Source of the DNA: an uncultured Bacilli bacterium
GTDB lineage: Bacteria > Bacillota_I > Bacilli_A > RF39 > UBA660
Direction of reading: 5' to 3'
DNA length: 44,150 bases
Assembly: GCA_944359885.1 (NCBI GenBank)
Contig: CALVTC010000004.1
Coordinates: 1 to 44,150 of the forward strand
Positions 25,105 to 35,080 of this stretch are shown in pieces; the first letter of the stretch is position 1; every line of letters starts with the position of its first letter. The notes under the pieces were generated by a model, which had not been told where the DNA came from, did not search any database, and worked only from the letters and a program-made list of their open reading frames with translations. The position numbers and the translations under genes are program-made.

Positions 25105-25354
25105 TTGTGTAATAAATTAATTATTGTCAAATTAAAACTTGTATAAAATATTATCTCAACAATATACATATTTAATAATATATAAAGCAAACATAAATTA
25201 TAAAATCTTAAGTTATATAACCTCTATTTATTTAATCATTTAGATTTTTCTCATTAAAAATTATAATATTCTATTCTTATATTTCCCACGAAACATCAGC
25301 ATCCGACTAATAAAAATTAACATTTCTAACTATAAAATATTTCTGGGAAATATT

Positions 25355-25624
25355 TTTTCCACAGACTGACAAAAAAACTACGCAACTCAAAAAAATCACC
25401 GATAAAAATCTGTTGATATATATAGATTTTAGAACGCAATAAACAAAAACACACAATAAAAAAAGGCAACTTTTCGAACAAAAAATGACACAATAATCAA
25501 ATCATTAAATACTCCTTAATATATTAAAAGAAAAAATATTTTCCACAGAAAACAAAACTAAAAAACGCATCTTAGCATTTTTGACTTAATAAATTTGTTG
25601 ATATATAAGGATTTTTAAACGCAA
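25355..25624. repeat. Two further repeat units with DnaA-box-like sites
   Basis: TTTTCCACAG occurs at 25355 and 25539 (184 bp apart), and a 29-bp segment TGTTGATATATA.(A/G)GATTTT..AACGCAA occurs at 25411-25439 and 25596-25624 (185 bp apart) with a few mismatches. So two units of the same period as the parS array, but with a different content. TTTTCCACA fits the relaxed DnaA box TTWTNCACA. The unit may add DnaA-binding capacity near gyrA. Confidence 0.7.
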
Positions 25625-25625
25625 A

Positions 25626-25655
25626 CAAAAAAGAGAATAAATAATTTTACTCTCT
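25626..25655 (-). terminator. Terminator of gyrA
   Basis: Minus-strand stem AGAGA.TAAA/TTTA.TCTCT (25646-25655 and 25632-25641) with one mismatch, followed by T6, about 27 nt past the gyrA stop. Confidence 0.8.
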
Positions 25656-25682
25656 TCACACATCAAAATTTAAAACAAAAAT

Positions 25683-28196
25683 CTACTCACTGAATTCACT
25701 TCCAAGTTCATCACTCTGCGTATCTACACTTCTTGAATTTATGTTTTCCACAGCTATAGAAGCAACATTTTCGTTTCCACTTTCTTCTTTTTCTACTATT
25801 GCCACCGTAGAAACTTTCTGATCACCCTTCAAGTTAATCAATCTAACACCTTGTGTTGCACGTTTTAACGTAGAAACCTGTTCAAGCGGTAATTTAATAA
25901 TGATTCCACTATCTGTAATAATCATCAAATCACAAGATTCTTCTGGATTTACACATTTCAACGCAACCATCATACCATTTTTGTCAGTAATATTAAGTGC
26001 TTTTACACCCTTACTACCACGGTGAGTTAATCGATATTCATCTATTTCAGACTTTTTACCATATCCGTTTTCTGTAACAATAAGAATTAATTGACCGGAT
26101 TTAATAACCTCTGCTCCGATAACCATACTATCTTCTAATTCAATTCCCTTAACACCAGAAGCACTACGTCCCATAACACGAACTTCTTCCTCATTAAAGC
26201 GAACCATACGACCATTATTAGCTCCAATTGCAATCTCATCATGACCAGTCGTTGCACCAACATAAATTAATTCATCATCATCTTTTAATCCAATAGCAAT
26301 TTTTCCACTCTTACGAATATTATCAAACTCAGACAAATCTGTACGTTTAACCAATCCCTGTTTTGTAACAAAAACTAGATATTTATAATTATTCTCAACA
26401 TTTGAATAAGAAACTATCGAACTAATGTTTTCATCTTTTTCCAATGGTAATAAATTAATAATTGGTAACCCTTTAGATTGTCTACTAAATTCAGGAACCT
26501 CATATCCCTTCATTCTATAAATTCTACCCTTATTAGAGAAGAATAAGATATAATCATGTGTTTTCATAGAAACTAACTGTTCTACAAAATCTTCTTCGTT
26601 AGTAGACATGCCCTTAATACCTACTCCGCCACGATTTTGTGTCTTGTAAGTATCCGCTTTTAATCTCTTAATATACCCCTTATTGGTCAAAGTAACAATG
26701 ATATCCTCAACAGGAATTAATGACTCATCCTCAATATATTCAATAGCTGTCATATCAATATTGGTACGGCGCTCATCTCCATATTTATTTTTAATCTCCG
26801 TCATTTCATCCTTAATAATTTGTAATATCTTAGCTTCACTCGCCAAAATAGATTTTAATTCTTCAATTTCAGCAAGTAATTCCTGTAATTCATTCTCAAT
26901 TTTATCTCTTTCTAAACCAGTTAAACGTCTTAGCTTCATCTCTAAAATTGCCTGTGCTTGTGCTTCAGACAACTTATAATTATTTCTAAGACCAGTCATT
27001 GCTTCCTCATCATTTTTAGCTGACTTAATTAATTGAATAATATCATCAATATGATCAAGAGCAATTTTTAATCCTTCCAAAATATGAGCTCTTGCTTCAT
27101 CTTTAGCTAAATCAAACTTAGTACGGCGAATAATAATTTCTTTTTGATAATCAATATATTTAGAAATAATATCCTTTAATCCAAGGGTTTTTGGAACACC
27201 CTGATCAAGCATTAAGAAAATAATTCCATAATTCGTCTGAAATGCTGTATGTTTATATAAATTATTAAGTACTACTTGAGGATTAGCATCTTTCTTCAAA
27301 GTAATTGTAATCTTAATACCATCTTTTAAATCCGTATGATAATCAGTAATTCCATCAATTACTTTATTATGAACAAGTTCTGCAACTTTATTCTTTAACT
27401 CCAACGTATTAATACCATAAGGAACTTCATCTACAATAATATAATGTCTACCATTTTTCTCTTCAATTCTTGCCTTACTACGAATAGTAATACTTCCTCT
27501 ACCCGTTTCATACGCCTTTTTAATACCACTATTACCTAAAATAGTTGCTCCTGTTGGGAAATCAGGACCTTTAATATATTGCATCAATCCATCAACATCA
27601 ATATCAGGATTATCAATATAAGCAATACATCCATCAATAACCTCTTTTAAGTTATGTGGAGGAATGTTAGTAGCCATACCAACAGCAATACCCATAGTAC
27701 CATTTACCAAAATATTTGGAAATCTAGAAGGTAAAATTTCTGGTTCTTTCTCAGATTCATCAAAATTTGGAATAAAATTAACAGTATCTTTATTAATATT
27801 TCTTAATAATTCCAACGAAATCTTAGATAAACGAGACTCCGTATAACGCATTGCTGCTGCACCATATCCTTCAATATTACCAAAATTTCCATGACCATCC
27901 ACTAACATATAACGATATGAGAAATCTTGCGCCATACGAACCATTGCTTCATAAATACTAGAATCTCCATGTGGATGATATTTACCCATAACATCACCGA
28001 CAATTCTAGCACTTTTTTTATGAGGTTTATCAGGCGTATAACCAGATTCATACATTGAATACAAAATACGTCTATGAACAGGCTTTAAACCATCTCTTAA
28101 GTCTGGGAGTGCACGTGAAACTATAACACTCATGGAATATTCAAGAAAAGAATCCCTTACCTCATTAACAATATTATTTTTTTCTAACTTATCCAT
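25683..28196 (-). CDS. gyrA: DNA gyrase subunit A
   Basis: DNA-cleaving subunit of gyrase (837 aa). Active-site Tyr118 in [11 protein letters not shown]; quinolone-resistance region [11 protein letters not shown] (Ser79, Glu83) is of the susceptible type; the GyrA box is QNRGGVG in the C-terminal pinwheel (with Asn and Val where QRRGGKG is standard); and a Glu/Ser-rich acidic tail ends the protein. Starts 14 nt after gyrB. Order recF-gyrB-gyrA is that of Bacillus. Confidence 0.98.
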   Translation of the reverse strand: MDKLEKNNIVNEVRDSFLEYSMSVIVSRALPDLRDGLKPVHRRILYSMYESGYTPDKPHKKSARIVGDVMGKYHPHGDSSIYEAMVRMAQDFSYRYMLVDGHGNFGNIEGYGAAAMRYTESRLSKISLELLRNINKDTVNFIPNFDESEKEPEILPSRFPNILVNGTMGIAVGMATNIPPHNLKEVIDGCIAYIDNPDIDVDGLMQYIKGPDFPTGATILGNSGIKKAYETGRGSITIRSKARIEEKNGRHYIIVDEVPYGINTLELKNKVAELVHNKVIDGITDYHTDLKDGIKITITLKKDANPQVVLNNLYKHTAFQTNYGIIFLMLDQGVPKTLGLKDIISKYIDYQKEIIIRRTKFDLAKDEARAHILEGLKIALDHIDDIIQLIKSAKNDEEAMTGLRNNYKLSEAQAQAILEMKLRRLTGLERDKIENELQELLAEIEELKSILASEAKILQIIKDEMTEIKNKYGDERRTNIDMTAIEYIEDESLIPVEDIIVTLTNKGYIKRLKADTYKTQNRGGVGIKGMSTNEEDFVEQLVSMKTHDYILFFSNKGRIYRMKGYEVPEFSRQSKGLPIINLLPLEKDENISSIVSYSNVENNYKYLVFVTKQGLVKRTDLSEFDNIRKSGKIAIGLKDDDELIYVGATTGHDEIAIGANNGRMVRFNEEEVRVMGRSASGVKGIELEDSMVIGAEVIKSGQLILIVTENGYGKKSEIDEYRLTHRGSKGVKALNITDKNGMMVALKCVNPEESCDLMIITDSGIIIKLPLEQVSTLKRATQGVRLINLKGDQKVSTVAIVEKEESGNENVASIAVENINSRSVDTQSDELGSEFSE

Positions 28197-28210
28197 TCTC
28201 TCCTACCTCC

Positions 28211-30139
28211 CTAAATATCCAAATTCTGTACATAAACAGCATTTTCTTCAATAAATTCACGTCTAGGGCCAACTTCCTCACCCATTAATTTTGAAAAAGT
28301 ATCATCTGCAGCCATAGCATCTTCTACAGTAATCTGACGCAGCACACGCTTTTCAATATCCATAGTAGTCTCATTTAACTCCTCAGCATCCATCTCTCCC
28401 AAACCTTTCATACGCATAATATCATATTTAGTATTAGGAGAAAGCGTTGCTAGATACTCATCTCTTTCTTGTTCATTAAGTACATATTTAATATTTTTAC
28501 CATGTTTAATAACAAACAGCGGAGGTTGAGCAGCATATACATGACCTGCTTCAACAATTGGTCTAAAGAAACGATAAAACAAAGTAAGTAACAATACACG
28601 AATATGACTACCATCAACATCAGCATCCGTCATAATAATAATCTTATCATATCGCAATTTACTTAGATCAAAATCGTCTCCAATTCCAGTACCAAAGGCA
28701 GTAATAATCGTACGAATCTCTTCATTAGCAAGTGCCCTATCAAGTCTCGCTTTTTCAACATTTAAAATCTTACCGCGCAAAGGCAAAATTGCTTGCCTCA
28801 TACTATCTCTACCTTTAATAGCAGAACCACCTGCACTATCTCCCTCGACTAAGAAAATTTCACATTCTGAAGGATCTTTACTCTTACAATCAGAAAGTTT
28901 TCCATAAAAATTAGTAATATCTAAATCTCCTTTTCTACGAGTCAACTCTCTTGCTCTTTTAGCTGCAACTCTAGCACGAGATGCTGTCATACTTTTTTCA
29001 ATAATAATACGTGCTTGATCAGGATTTTCCATTAAAAATCTTTCAAAAGCCGCTGAAAAGATTCTATCAGCAATCCCACGACATTCACTATTACCAAGTT
29101 TTGTCTTAGTTTGACCTTCAAATTGAGGATTTGGGTGCTTAATAGAAACAATCATAGTAAGGCCTTCTTTAACATCATCTCCAGTTAAAGAATCATCATT
29201 ATTCTTCAAAATTCCATTACTAGTCGCATATTTATTCAAGATACGTGTTAAAGCACGCCTTACACCATCTTCATGAGTTCCACCCTCAGGAGTATTAATA
29301 TTATTAACAAACGAATAAATACTAGAATTATAAGTTTCATTATACTGTAAGGCCACCTCTAAAGAAATATCCTTTTCAACTCCCATACAATCAATAATAG
29401 TCTCATGAATTGGTTTCTTATCCTTGTTTAACATTGCAACATATTCACTGATTCCACCTTCATAACAAAACGAATCAGAAACATTATCTTCCCTAAAATC
29501 ATAAAGAGAGATTCTAAGTCCTCTATTTAAAAAGGCAAGCTCACGAAGTCTAGTTTTTAACACTTCATAATCAAAAATAGTAGTTTCTTCAAAAATATCA
29601 GGATCTGGTTTAAAAGTAACAGTAGTACCCGTACGATCATCATCACAGGTTCCAATAACTTTCAAATCTTCTTCAGGATGACCACCATTAACATAACGCT
29701 GATAATAAACATTTCCATGCTTATAAACTCTTACTTCCATCCATTCAGATAAAGCATTAACAACACTAGCTCCAACACCATGAAGTCCACCAGATACTTT
29801 ATATCCTCCTCCTCCAAACTTACCACCAGCATGTAAAACAGTATAAACAGTCTCAACAGTACTTTTACCAGTTTTAGGATGAATCTCTACGGGAACACCA
29901 CGCCCATTATCTTTTACAGTAATTGTATTTTCTTTTCCAATTTCTACCTCAATATGAGTACAAAATCCTGCCAAAGCTTCATCTATAGAATTATCAACAA
30001 TTTCCCAGACCAAATGATGAAGTCCTCTAGCACTAGTAGTACCAATATACATACCAGGTCTCTTACGAACAGCTTCCAAGCCCTCTAAAACTTGAATAGC
30101 AGAAGAATCATACTCTTTTTCTACTTTTTCCTCATTCAT
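28211..30139 (-). CDS. gyrB: DNA gyrase subunit B
   Basis: ATPase subunit of gyrase (642 aa). GHKL ATP-binding motifs [24 protein letters not shown] and [14 protein letters not shown]; the transducer Lys in [10 protein letters not shown]; the Toprim domain with [19 protein letters not shown] and DADVDGSHI. It follows recF by nine bases. Confidence 0.98.
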   Translation of the reverse strand: MNEEKVEKEYDSSAIQVLEGLEAVRKRPGMYIGTTSARGLHHLVWEIVDNSIDEALAGFCTHIEVEIGKENTITVKDNGRGVPVEIHPKTGKSTVETVYTVLHAGGKFGGGGYKVSGGLHGVGASVVNALSEWMEVRVYKHGNVYYQRYVNGGHPEEDLKVIGTCDDDRTGTTVTFKPDPDIFEETTIFDYEVLKTRLRELAFLNRGLRISLYDFREDNVSDSFCYEGGISEYVAMLNKDKKPIHETIIDCMGVEKDISLEVALQYNETYNSSIYSFVNNINTPEGGTHEDGVRRALTRILNKYATSNGILKNNDDSLTGDDVKEGLTMIVSIKHPNPQFEGQTKTKLGNSECRGIADRIFSAAFERFLMENPDQARIIIEKSMTASRARVAAKRARELTRRKGDLDITNFYGKLSDCKSKDPSECEIFLVEGDSAGGSAIKGRDSMRQAILPLRGKILNVEKARLDRALANEEIRTIITAFGTGIGDDFDLSKLRYDKIIIMTDADVDGSHIRVLLLTLFYRFFRPIVEAGHVYAAQPPLFVIKHGKNIKYVLNEQERDEYLATLSPNTKYDIMRMKGLGEMDAEELNETTMDIEKRVLRQITVEDAMAADDTFSKLMGEEVGPRREFIEENAVYVQNLDI

Positions 30140-30148
30140 ATATAATAC

Positions 30149-31258
30149 CTACTTTCTTTCAACTTTACCATTTTTAACATTGTATATATAAGCATCCATC
30201 AAATATTTTTTATTTATATTTTTCAAATCTGTAGTTGTAATAATACTTTGAATACCAGTATGAATTAACTTTAAAAGTCGATTTCTTTTTTTTAAATCTA
30301 ATTCACTAAATATATCATCTAAAAGAAGAACTGGTTCTGTATTCAAAAGACTTCTAAATATAGGTATTTCAGATAATTTATAAGCTAAAACAGCTGTCTT
30401 TTGTTGACCTTGAGAACCAAAAAATTTTAAATCATTCCCATTATAAATAAAAGAAAAGTCATCACGATGTGGTCCAACTAACGTCATACCATAATTCAAT
30501 TCCTTTTTATAATTCTTCTTATAATAATGCTTCAAAGCTTTCCGTAGCTCTTCACCATCATAAGATGAAAAATCAATATTTGGTTGATATTTTATAAACA
30601 AACCACACTCACCATTAATCTGTTTATAATAACTATCAATATTTTCATTCACCAACTGAATATATTCCATTCTTTTTTGATAAATATAAACAGCCTTTTC
30701 AATCAATTTATCAGTAATAATATCCAAATAACTGATGTCTGCAATTGAATTTTGAAACAAAACCTTTAAATATTCATTCCTTGTACGTAATAACTTATTA
30801 TATTCATTATAAACATTTAAATAAACTTTAGAAACTTGTGAAAGCTGTATGTTTAATAGGTTTCTTCGAACACTAGGAGACCCTTTAATAATCTCCAAAT
30901 CATCAGGTGAAAACACAATAATATTTAAATTAGAAATATAGTCAGCAACCTTCCTAATTTCTGTTTTATTGATAAATAACTTCTTTTCATTATCCATCAT
31001 ATCAATTTCTAATTTAGATATAATTTTATCTTTTTGTACAACTCCCTTAATAGTTGCTTTCTTTTTATTGAACATAATAACATTGGGATGAACACCTAAG
31101 CGATGAGATTTAGTTAACGCTAAAAAAGTAATGGCCTCCAAAATATTAGTCTTACCTTGCGCATTATCCCCGACAAAAATATTCATATTTTCTCCAAATT
31201 TAATTGCCAATGTAGAATAATTTCTAAAATTTACTAAGTTTAATTTAGTGATTTTCAA
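30149..31258 (-). CDS. recF: DNA replication and repair protein RecF
   Basis: SMC-like ABC ATPase for gap repair (369 aa). Starts MKITKLNLVNFRNY; Walker A GDNAQGKT (30-37); signature FGSQGQQKTAVLA; Walker B VLLLDDIFSELD. It heads recF-gyrB-gyrA, with a TATGCTATAAT promoter upstream (31328-31333). Confidence 0.97.
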   Translation of the reverse strand: MKITKLNLVNFRNYSTLAIKFGENMNIFVGDNAQGKTNILEAITFLALTKSHRLGVHPNVIMFNKKKATIKGVVQKDKIISKLEIDMMDNEKKLFINKTEIRKVADYISNLNIIVFSPDDLEIIKGSPSVRRNLLNIQLSQVSKVYLNVYNEYNKLLRTRNEYLKVLFQNSIADISYLDIITDKLIEKAVYIYQKRMEYIQLVNENIDSYYKQINGECGLFIKYQPNIDFSSYDGEELRKALKHYYKKNYKKELNYGMTLVGPHRDDFSFIYNGNDLKFFGSQGQQKTAVLAYKLSEIPIFRSLLNTEPVLLLDDIFSELDLKKRNRLLKLIHTGIQSIITTTDLKNINKKYLMDAYIYNVKNGKVERK

Positions 31259-31327
31259 TCAGACTTAAAAAAAAGACCCATATAATCACCTATCCCCTAT
31301 TTCAGTATTCCTATACATACACTTAAT

Positions 31328-31336
31328 ATTATAGCA
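31328..31336 (-). promoter_or_regulatory. Extended -10 promoter of recF-gyrB-gyrA
   Basis: Minus strand TGCTATAAT with TATAAT at 31328-31333, about 70 nt before recF; -35 region weak (TATCTT). Confidence 0.6.
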
Positions 31337-31358
31337 TAAAAAGGCCTAATAAGATAGG

Positions 31359-31384
31359 AAAAAGTGATTTTATGGATACTTTTT
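31359..31384 (-). terminator. Possible terminator of comK
   Basis: Minus-strand 7-bp stem AAAAAGT/ACTTTTT (31378-31384 and 31359-31365); only the stem Ts serve as T-tract, so it is weak. Confidence 0.35.
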
Positions 31385-31832
31385 ATAAATTAGATTTTCT
31401 TTTGCGCATCATGAAGTCCAAGCGAGAAGCTCTAGATATTTGATTTTCCAAAGTCCGATAAGAAACCGGAACAATAATTTCCCTATTATTATCAAAAATA
31501 ACTTTAGTATTAATAGCGTCTATTCTTTCAAAAGACTTAACTCTTTTTAAAGAAATCCATATACAATCTTCAGATTTTGGTGAAGTTGTAGGAAAAACTA
31601 TTAAATTATCAGTATCTTCAACAATAACAGGAACTTTATATTCAGCTCCCAAAATAGCTTTTGCACTATCCTTTCTTCCTTCATAAGTACTACCAAAATA
31701 TTTACAACTTTCCTCCATAATTTCAAATGGACTTTGATGAATCAAAAAACGGTCTTCATCTTCATAAACTAAACTGTTAGAAACATCATTAGGCATAATA
31801 GCCAAAGTTCCTTTATTAATTTCATATTCCAT
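31383..31832 (-). CDS. comK: ComK family competence transcription factor
   Basis: ComK homologue (149 aa). The conserved core is visible: SCKYFGSTYEGRKDSAKAIL (Bacillus SCRFFGSSYAGRK), the PVIVEDTDNLIVFPTTSP segment (PPIMVDPSNQIFLFPTLSS), CIWISLKRVKSFE, and ISYN-like VPVSYRTLENQISRAS (LPISYNSFENQVYRTA). It is shorter than B. subtilis ComK (about 192 aa), ending just after the ENQ...R block, so it lacks the C-terminal tail that there mediates MecA-directed degradation. ComK activates DNA-uptake genes. It sits alone between the dnaN terminator and recF, where S4-domain yaaA is usually found. I could not identify clear ComK AT-boxes upstream. Confidence 0.88.
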   Translation of the reverse strand: MEYEINKGTLAIMPNDVSNSLVYEDEDRFLIHQSPFEIMEESCKYFGSTYEGRKDSAKAILGAEYKVPVIVEDTDNLIVFPTTSPKSEDCIWISLKRVKSFERIDAINTKVIFDNNREIIVPVSYRTLENQISRASRLDFMMRKRKSNL

Positions 31833-31955
31833 AATTATTTTCCCCCTTCAAACATGAAATTACGACTAGATTAACAAATTTTTTTGTTTATTTTTGTCTA
31901 ATCCTGTTGAAAAAAAATTTATCATATATATTATTAGAAAAATAACGAAAAAAAT

Positions 31956-31986
31956 ATAAAAAAAAACTTCAAATTGAAGCTTTTTT
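31956..31986 (-). terminator. Terminator of dnaN
   Basis: Minus-strand AAAAAAGCTTC/GAAGTTTTTTT hairpin around AATTT (CTTC at 31976-31979, GAAG at 31967-31970) with a long T-tract. Confidence 0.75.
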
Positions 31987-31987
31987 A

Positions 31988-33115
31988 CTAATAAGTACGA
32001 ATTGGTAATACTAATTGCGTTAATGTCTCATCTTCACTAGATTTAATTAAAATTGGTTTAATTTCTCCAACAAAATGAATATCAACAGTTTCTGTGGAAA
32101 AGCTTTTTAATGCTTCCATCATATATTTAGCACTAAAAGAAATTTTAATATCTTCATTATTATTTTTTGTAATAGGCATTTTCTCTTCTACTCTACCAAT
32201 TTCAACAGAAGAACTCTTAAGTACCAACATATCCCCATTAGTTTCCAATGTAACGATGTTTTTTTCCTTATCACTAGTTAATATACTAACACGATCAATT
32301 ACGTCGTAGAAGGCATTTAAATTAGTACTAACGACCAAATAAGAATCATCTGGTAATAAATTAGAAGTATTAGGATAAGTACCATTAATTAAACGAGATT
32401 CAAACTTCAAATTTCCACTCTTAAATAAAATCTTATTATTAAATATATGTAACTCTATATCACTATCTTCATCATCAATAATTCTAGAAAACTCTAAAAT
32501 ATTATGACTAGGAATAACGATATTATAACTTTCTTCACTAGCACTACTCAATTTAACAACTTTTCTTGCCAAGCGATAAGAATCTGTAGAATTACATTCC
32601 AACATATCCCCCACTATATTAAAATTAATTCCTGTAAGTACCGGTTTACTCTCTTCATTAGAAGCTGCAAATGCAGTTTGATTAACAATATCTTTAAATA
32701 CAGACGCATTAACATGAACTTTCTTCTTACTTTCTTCTAAACCGATATTAGGATATTCACTTTCACTAATTCCATTTAAATTAAATTCACTATTTTCTGT
32801 ATAAATTAGTATTTTTAATTCATCAATAACCTCTATATTAATATATTTATCTGGTAATTTTCTAACAATATCTAATATATATTTACCTTGTATAATAATA
32901 CTACCTTCTTCTTCTACTTTAAAATCTTCATCATTTACAGATTCAATCATAGTTTGAATAGTAATATCATTATCACTAGCAGTTAAAACTAATTTTTTCT
33001 TTTTTAATTCAAACTTTATACCAGCAAGTACTGGAATTAAATTTTTAGTAGATATTGCCTTAGACACCTTATTTAATGCATTTAATAATAATTCTTTTTT
33101 TATCGTTAATTTCAT
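31988..33115 (-). CDS. dnaN: DNA polymerase III beta sliding clamp
   Basis: Processivity clamp (375 aa) with three repeated folds. Typical segments: MKLTIKKELLLNALNKVSKAI, IIIQGKYILDIVRKLP, TDSYRLARK, the RLINGTYPN loop and the C-terminal QLVLPIRTY, which matches the conserved Q-LV-PxR end. It lies directly downstream of dnaA. Confidence 0.97.
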   Translation of the reverse strand: MKLTIKKELLLNALNKVSKAISTKNLIPVLAGIKFELKKKKLVLTASDNDITIQTMIESVNDEDFKVEEEGSIIIQGKYILDIVRKLPDKYINIEVIDELKILIYTENSEFNLNGISESEYPNIGLEESKKKVHVNASVFKDIVNQTAFAASNEESKPVLTGINFNIVGDMLECNSTDSYRLARKVVKLSSASEESYNIVIPSHNILEFSRIIDDEDSDIELHIFNNKILFKSGNLKFESRLINGTYPNTSNLLPDDSYLVVSTNLNAFYDVIDRVSILTSDKEKNIVTLETNGDMLVLKSSSVEIGRVEEKMPITKNNNEDIKISFSAKYMMEALKSFSTETVDIHFVGEIKPILIKSSEDETLTQLVLPIRTY

Positions 33116-33247
33116 TTATATTCCTTCTTTCTATTTATTTTATTTTTATTATTACTGTGGAAAAAGTGAAAAACTCAAATTCCAATAAGTTCCGTAATGA
33201 TTTTATCATATTTTTAATTGTGGAAAAAGAAAAGTTTTTCATCTTTT
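33116..33247. other. dnaA-dnaN spacer with DnaA boxes (second half of oriC)
   Basis: Two TGTGGAAAA boxes (33156-33164 and 33219-33227; reverse TTTTCCACA) in a very AT-rich spacer. In Bacillus the unwinding region lies in the same spacer (incC), so this may be the melting side of a bipartite origin. No gene. Confidence 0.65.
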
Positions 33248-34636
33248 TTACACAACCCCGATATCTTTTTTCAATTTTTCAATAATATTAGCTAAATCTT
33301 TATTTACTTTTATTTCTTTTTCAATTTTTTCAACAGAATGCATAACTGTCGTATGGTCTTTTCCACCGAACTCTGTTCCAATTTTAGGAAATGATTCATT
33401 AGTCATAGTTCTACAGAGATACATTGCTATCTGTCTTGGAAAAGAGATATTAGAGCTTCTCTTTTTACTTCGTATATCTTCAACGGATATTTGAAAATAT
33501 TCAGATACAATTTTTTGAATTCTATGGATATCGTTTTTCTCCCCCATTCCTTTACTAATAAAGTCTTTTAGTGCTTCAATTGCTAAGTCTAAAGTTATTT
33601 CTGCTCCACCCATAATAGTAGAATAAGCAATCAATCTTGTAATAGATCCCTCTAGTTGTCTAACATCTGTTCCAATATTAGAAGCAATATACTCCACTAC
33701 ATCATCTGGTATTTCTTTCTCAAAATTCCCTGCAATGATTTTTTTCTTTAAAATTTCTGTACGAAGAGCAAAATCAGGAGGAAAAATATTAACTGTTAAT
33801 CCCCAACAAAATCTTGTTCTTAATCTGTCTTCTAATAATTTTAAATCATCAGGTGATCTATCAGAAGAAATAATAATTTGTTTACTATCATTATATAAAG
33901 TATTAAAAGTATGGAAAAATTCTTGTTGTGTCTGTGTTGCGCCACCTAAAAATTGAATATCATCAATAATTAAAACATCAATATTTCTATACTTATTTTT
34001 AAAGAAATCAACATAATTAAAATTAGTTCCCCTATCATCTTTTTTATTAATACCAATAAAATCCTGAATAAATTGATCAGATGTAACATACAGCACTCTT
34101 CTATTACTATTTTCTGTAATATAATTACCAATTGCATGCATTAAATGTGTTTTTCCCAGACCACTATTTCCATAAATAAATAATGGATTATACATATTAC
34201 CAGGATTTTCAGCAACAGATAACGCAGCTGCATGTGCAAATTTATTACTATTTCCAACAATAAAGTTATCAAAGGTATATTTACTTTTTAAATTAGATTG
34301 TATTTGATTATGAGGAACACCAATGGTTTCTGTAGTGTTTTGAATTAATTCATTTTCTAATGGTGTATCATCCTCTACTTCTTCTTCAATCTCTTCTTTT
34401 AACAAAAAGACAAGTTCAAAATTAGTTCCAGTTATATGATTTAAATGATTTAAAATTAAGTCAGAATAATTATCTGCTAAGTGTTTTTTATGAATTGGCA
34501 TCGGCACAATAATATAAGCTTTCCCATTATCTAACTTATATAACTCAGTATCTTTAAACCAAGTATCAAAAGAAAGAGAAGTCAAATCATTTTTTACTTC
34601 CGCTAAGAATTTAGACCATAAAATCTCAACATTCAA
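33248..34636 (-). CDS. dnaA: Replication initiator DnaA
   Basis: Initiator ATPase (462 aa). N-terminal domain (ILWSKFLAEVKNDLTSLSFD TW pattern), acidic linker, AAA+ domain with Walker A GNSGLGKT (about 156-163) and Walker B VLIIDDIQFL, and C-terminal DNA-binding domain with the signature DHTTVMHSVEKIEKE. No ATG start is near: a TTG at 34636 is nine bases after GGGGAG and gives a start aligned with Bacillus DnaA; a TTG at 34645 touches the ribosome site and would add three residues. Confidence 0.96.
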   Translation of the reverse strand: MNVEILWSKFLAEVKNDLTSLSFDTWFKDTELYKLDNGKAYIIVPMPIHKKHLADNYSDLILNHLNHITGTNFELVFLLKEEIEEEVEDDTPLENELIQNTTETIGVPHNQIQSNLKSKYTFDNFIVGNSNKFAHAAALSVAENPGNMYNPLFIYGNSGLGKTHLMHAIGNYITENSNRRVLYVTSDQFIQDFIGINKKDDRGTNFNYVDFFKNKYRNIDVLIIDDIQFLGGATQTQQEFFHTFNTLYNDSKQIIISSDRSPDDLKLLEDRLRTRFCWGLTVNIFPPDFALRTEILKKKIIAGNFEKEIPDDVVEYIASNIGTDVRQLEGSITRLIAYSTIMGGAEITLDLAIEALKDFISKGMGEKNDIHRIQKIVSEYFQISVEDIRSKKRSSNISFPRQIAMYLCRTMTNESFPKIGTEFGGKDHTTVMHSVEKIEKEIKVNKDLANIIEKLKKDIGVV

Positions 34637-34645
34637 TTCGACCAA

Positions 34646-34892
34646 CTCCCCACAAGTAAAAATTATACCAATAGTTTAGCTCAAAATGTGTAAAAAAGAA
34701 ATAGAAAACATGAAAAAAAAATAATTCACAGTTTTTCCACAAAATAATCAACAACTAAATATAAAGAGTTTCAATAGTAAAAATCATTTTCCACATTTTC
34801 CACAATTTTCTGTTAACAAGAGTGCAAAAAGAAATCAACAGGTTTGTGGAAATTGTGGAAACATAAAATTCCCCAAAAAAAGGAAGTAATGA
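34646..34892. other. Replication origin oriC, dnaA-rpmH spacer
   Basis: Gene-free spacer with five DnaA-box-like nonamers: TTTTCCACA at 34733-34741, 34787-34795 and 34796-34804 (the last two abut), and on the other strand TGTGGAAAT at 34845-34853 abutting TGTGGAAAC at 34854-34862. So two head-to-tail pairs face each other about 40 bp apart. All coding strands point away from this spot. The pattern equals the incA/incB side of a Bacillus-type bipartite origin. Confidence 0.88.
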
Positions 34893-34922
34893 TTGACAAA
34901 TGATGAAGATTATTATTATAAT
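34893..34922 (+). promoter_or_regulatory. Promoter of rpmH
   Basis: Consensus TTGACA (34893-34898), 18 bp, TATAAT (34917-34922), immediately right of the DnaA boxes; strong, as expected for a ribosomal protein. Confidence 0.85.
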
Positions 34923-34954
34923 AATGTAGATTTATGTCTGGAGGTGGAGAGAAG

Positions 34955-35077
34955 ATGAAAAGAACATATCAACCAAACAATCGTAAAAAGTCAAAAAAAT
35001 TAGGATTTTTCGCACGTAAGAAAACTAATATTTTAAATCGTCGTCGCCGTAAAGGCCGTAAAAGTCTTTGCAAATAA
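34955..35077 (+). CDS. rpmH: 50S ribosomal protein L34
   Basis: Basic 40-residue protein, MKRTYQPNNRKKSKKLGFFA followed by RKKTNILNRRRRKGRKSLCK. The MKRTYQP start and the RRR.KGRK end are the L34 hallmarks. It is a few residues shorter than usual (44) through a gap in the middle and ends in SLCK instead of the common L(S/T)V/A. GGAGGTGGAG precedes the ATG. Unlike many species it is closed by its own terminator before rnpA. Confidence 0.96.
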   Translation: MKRTYQPNNRKKSKKLGFFARKKTNILNRRRRKGRKSLCK

Positions 35078-35080
35078 GTT

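Larger units (their letters stand above)
24430..25110. repeat. Tandem array of about 187-bp units with alternating Noc-type and parS palindromes
   Basis: Non-coding, AT-rich block between tadA and gyrA. parS centres lie at 24531, 24720, 24907 and 25096 (steps 189, 187, 189). Noc-type palindromes lie at 24467, 24652 and 25031 (steps 185 and 379, about two units), each 64-68 bp before a parS; one is missing near 24840. Flanks are also repeated: the stretch after the first parS (ATTAGCAAAACAATTAATTA and onward, 24540) recurs after the third (24916) with scattered changes. This is a degenerate tandem duplication that keeps the two protein sites intact while the rest drifts. No open reading frame of note. 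Confidence 0.9.

Noticed and set aside
25282-25296. TTTCCCACGAAACAT as a fifth parS
   Set aside because: Two central bases are missing and symmetry is lost; it looks like a decayed copy and is noted only as such.
24430-25630. The repeat block as a CRISPR array
   Set aside because: Units are about 187 bp and drifted, with palindromic protein sites; there are no short identical repeats with unique spacers and no cas genes.
28112-28121. CACGTGAAAC in gyrA, resembling half of parS
   Set aside because: The left half does not match parS, and it lies within conserved gyrA coding sequence.
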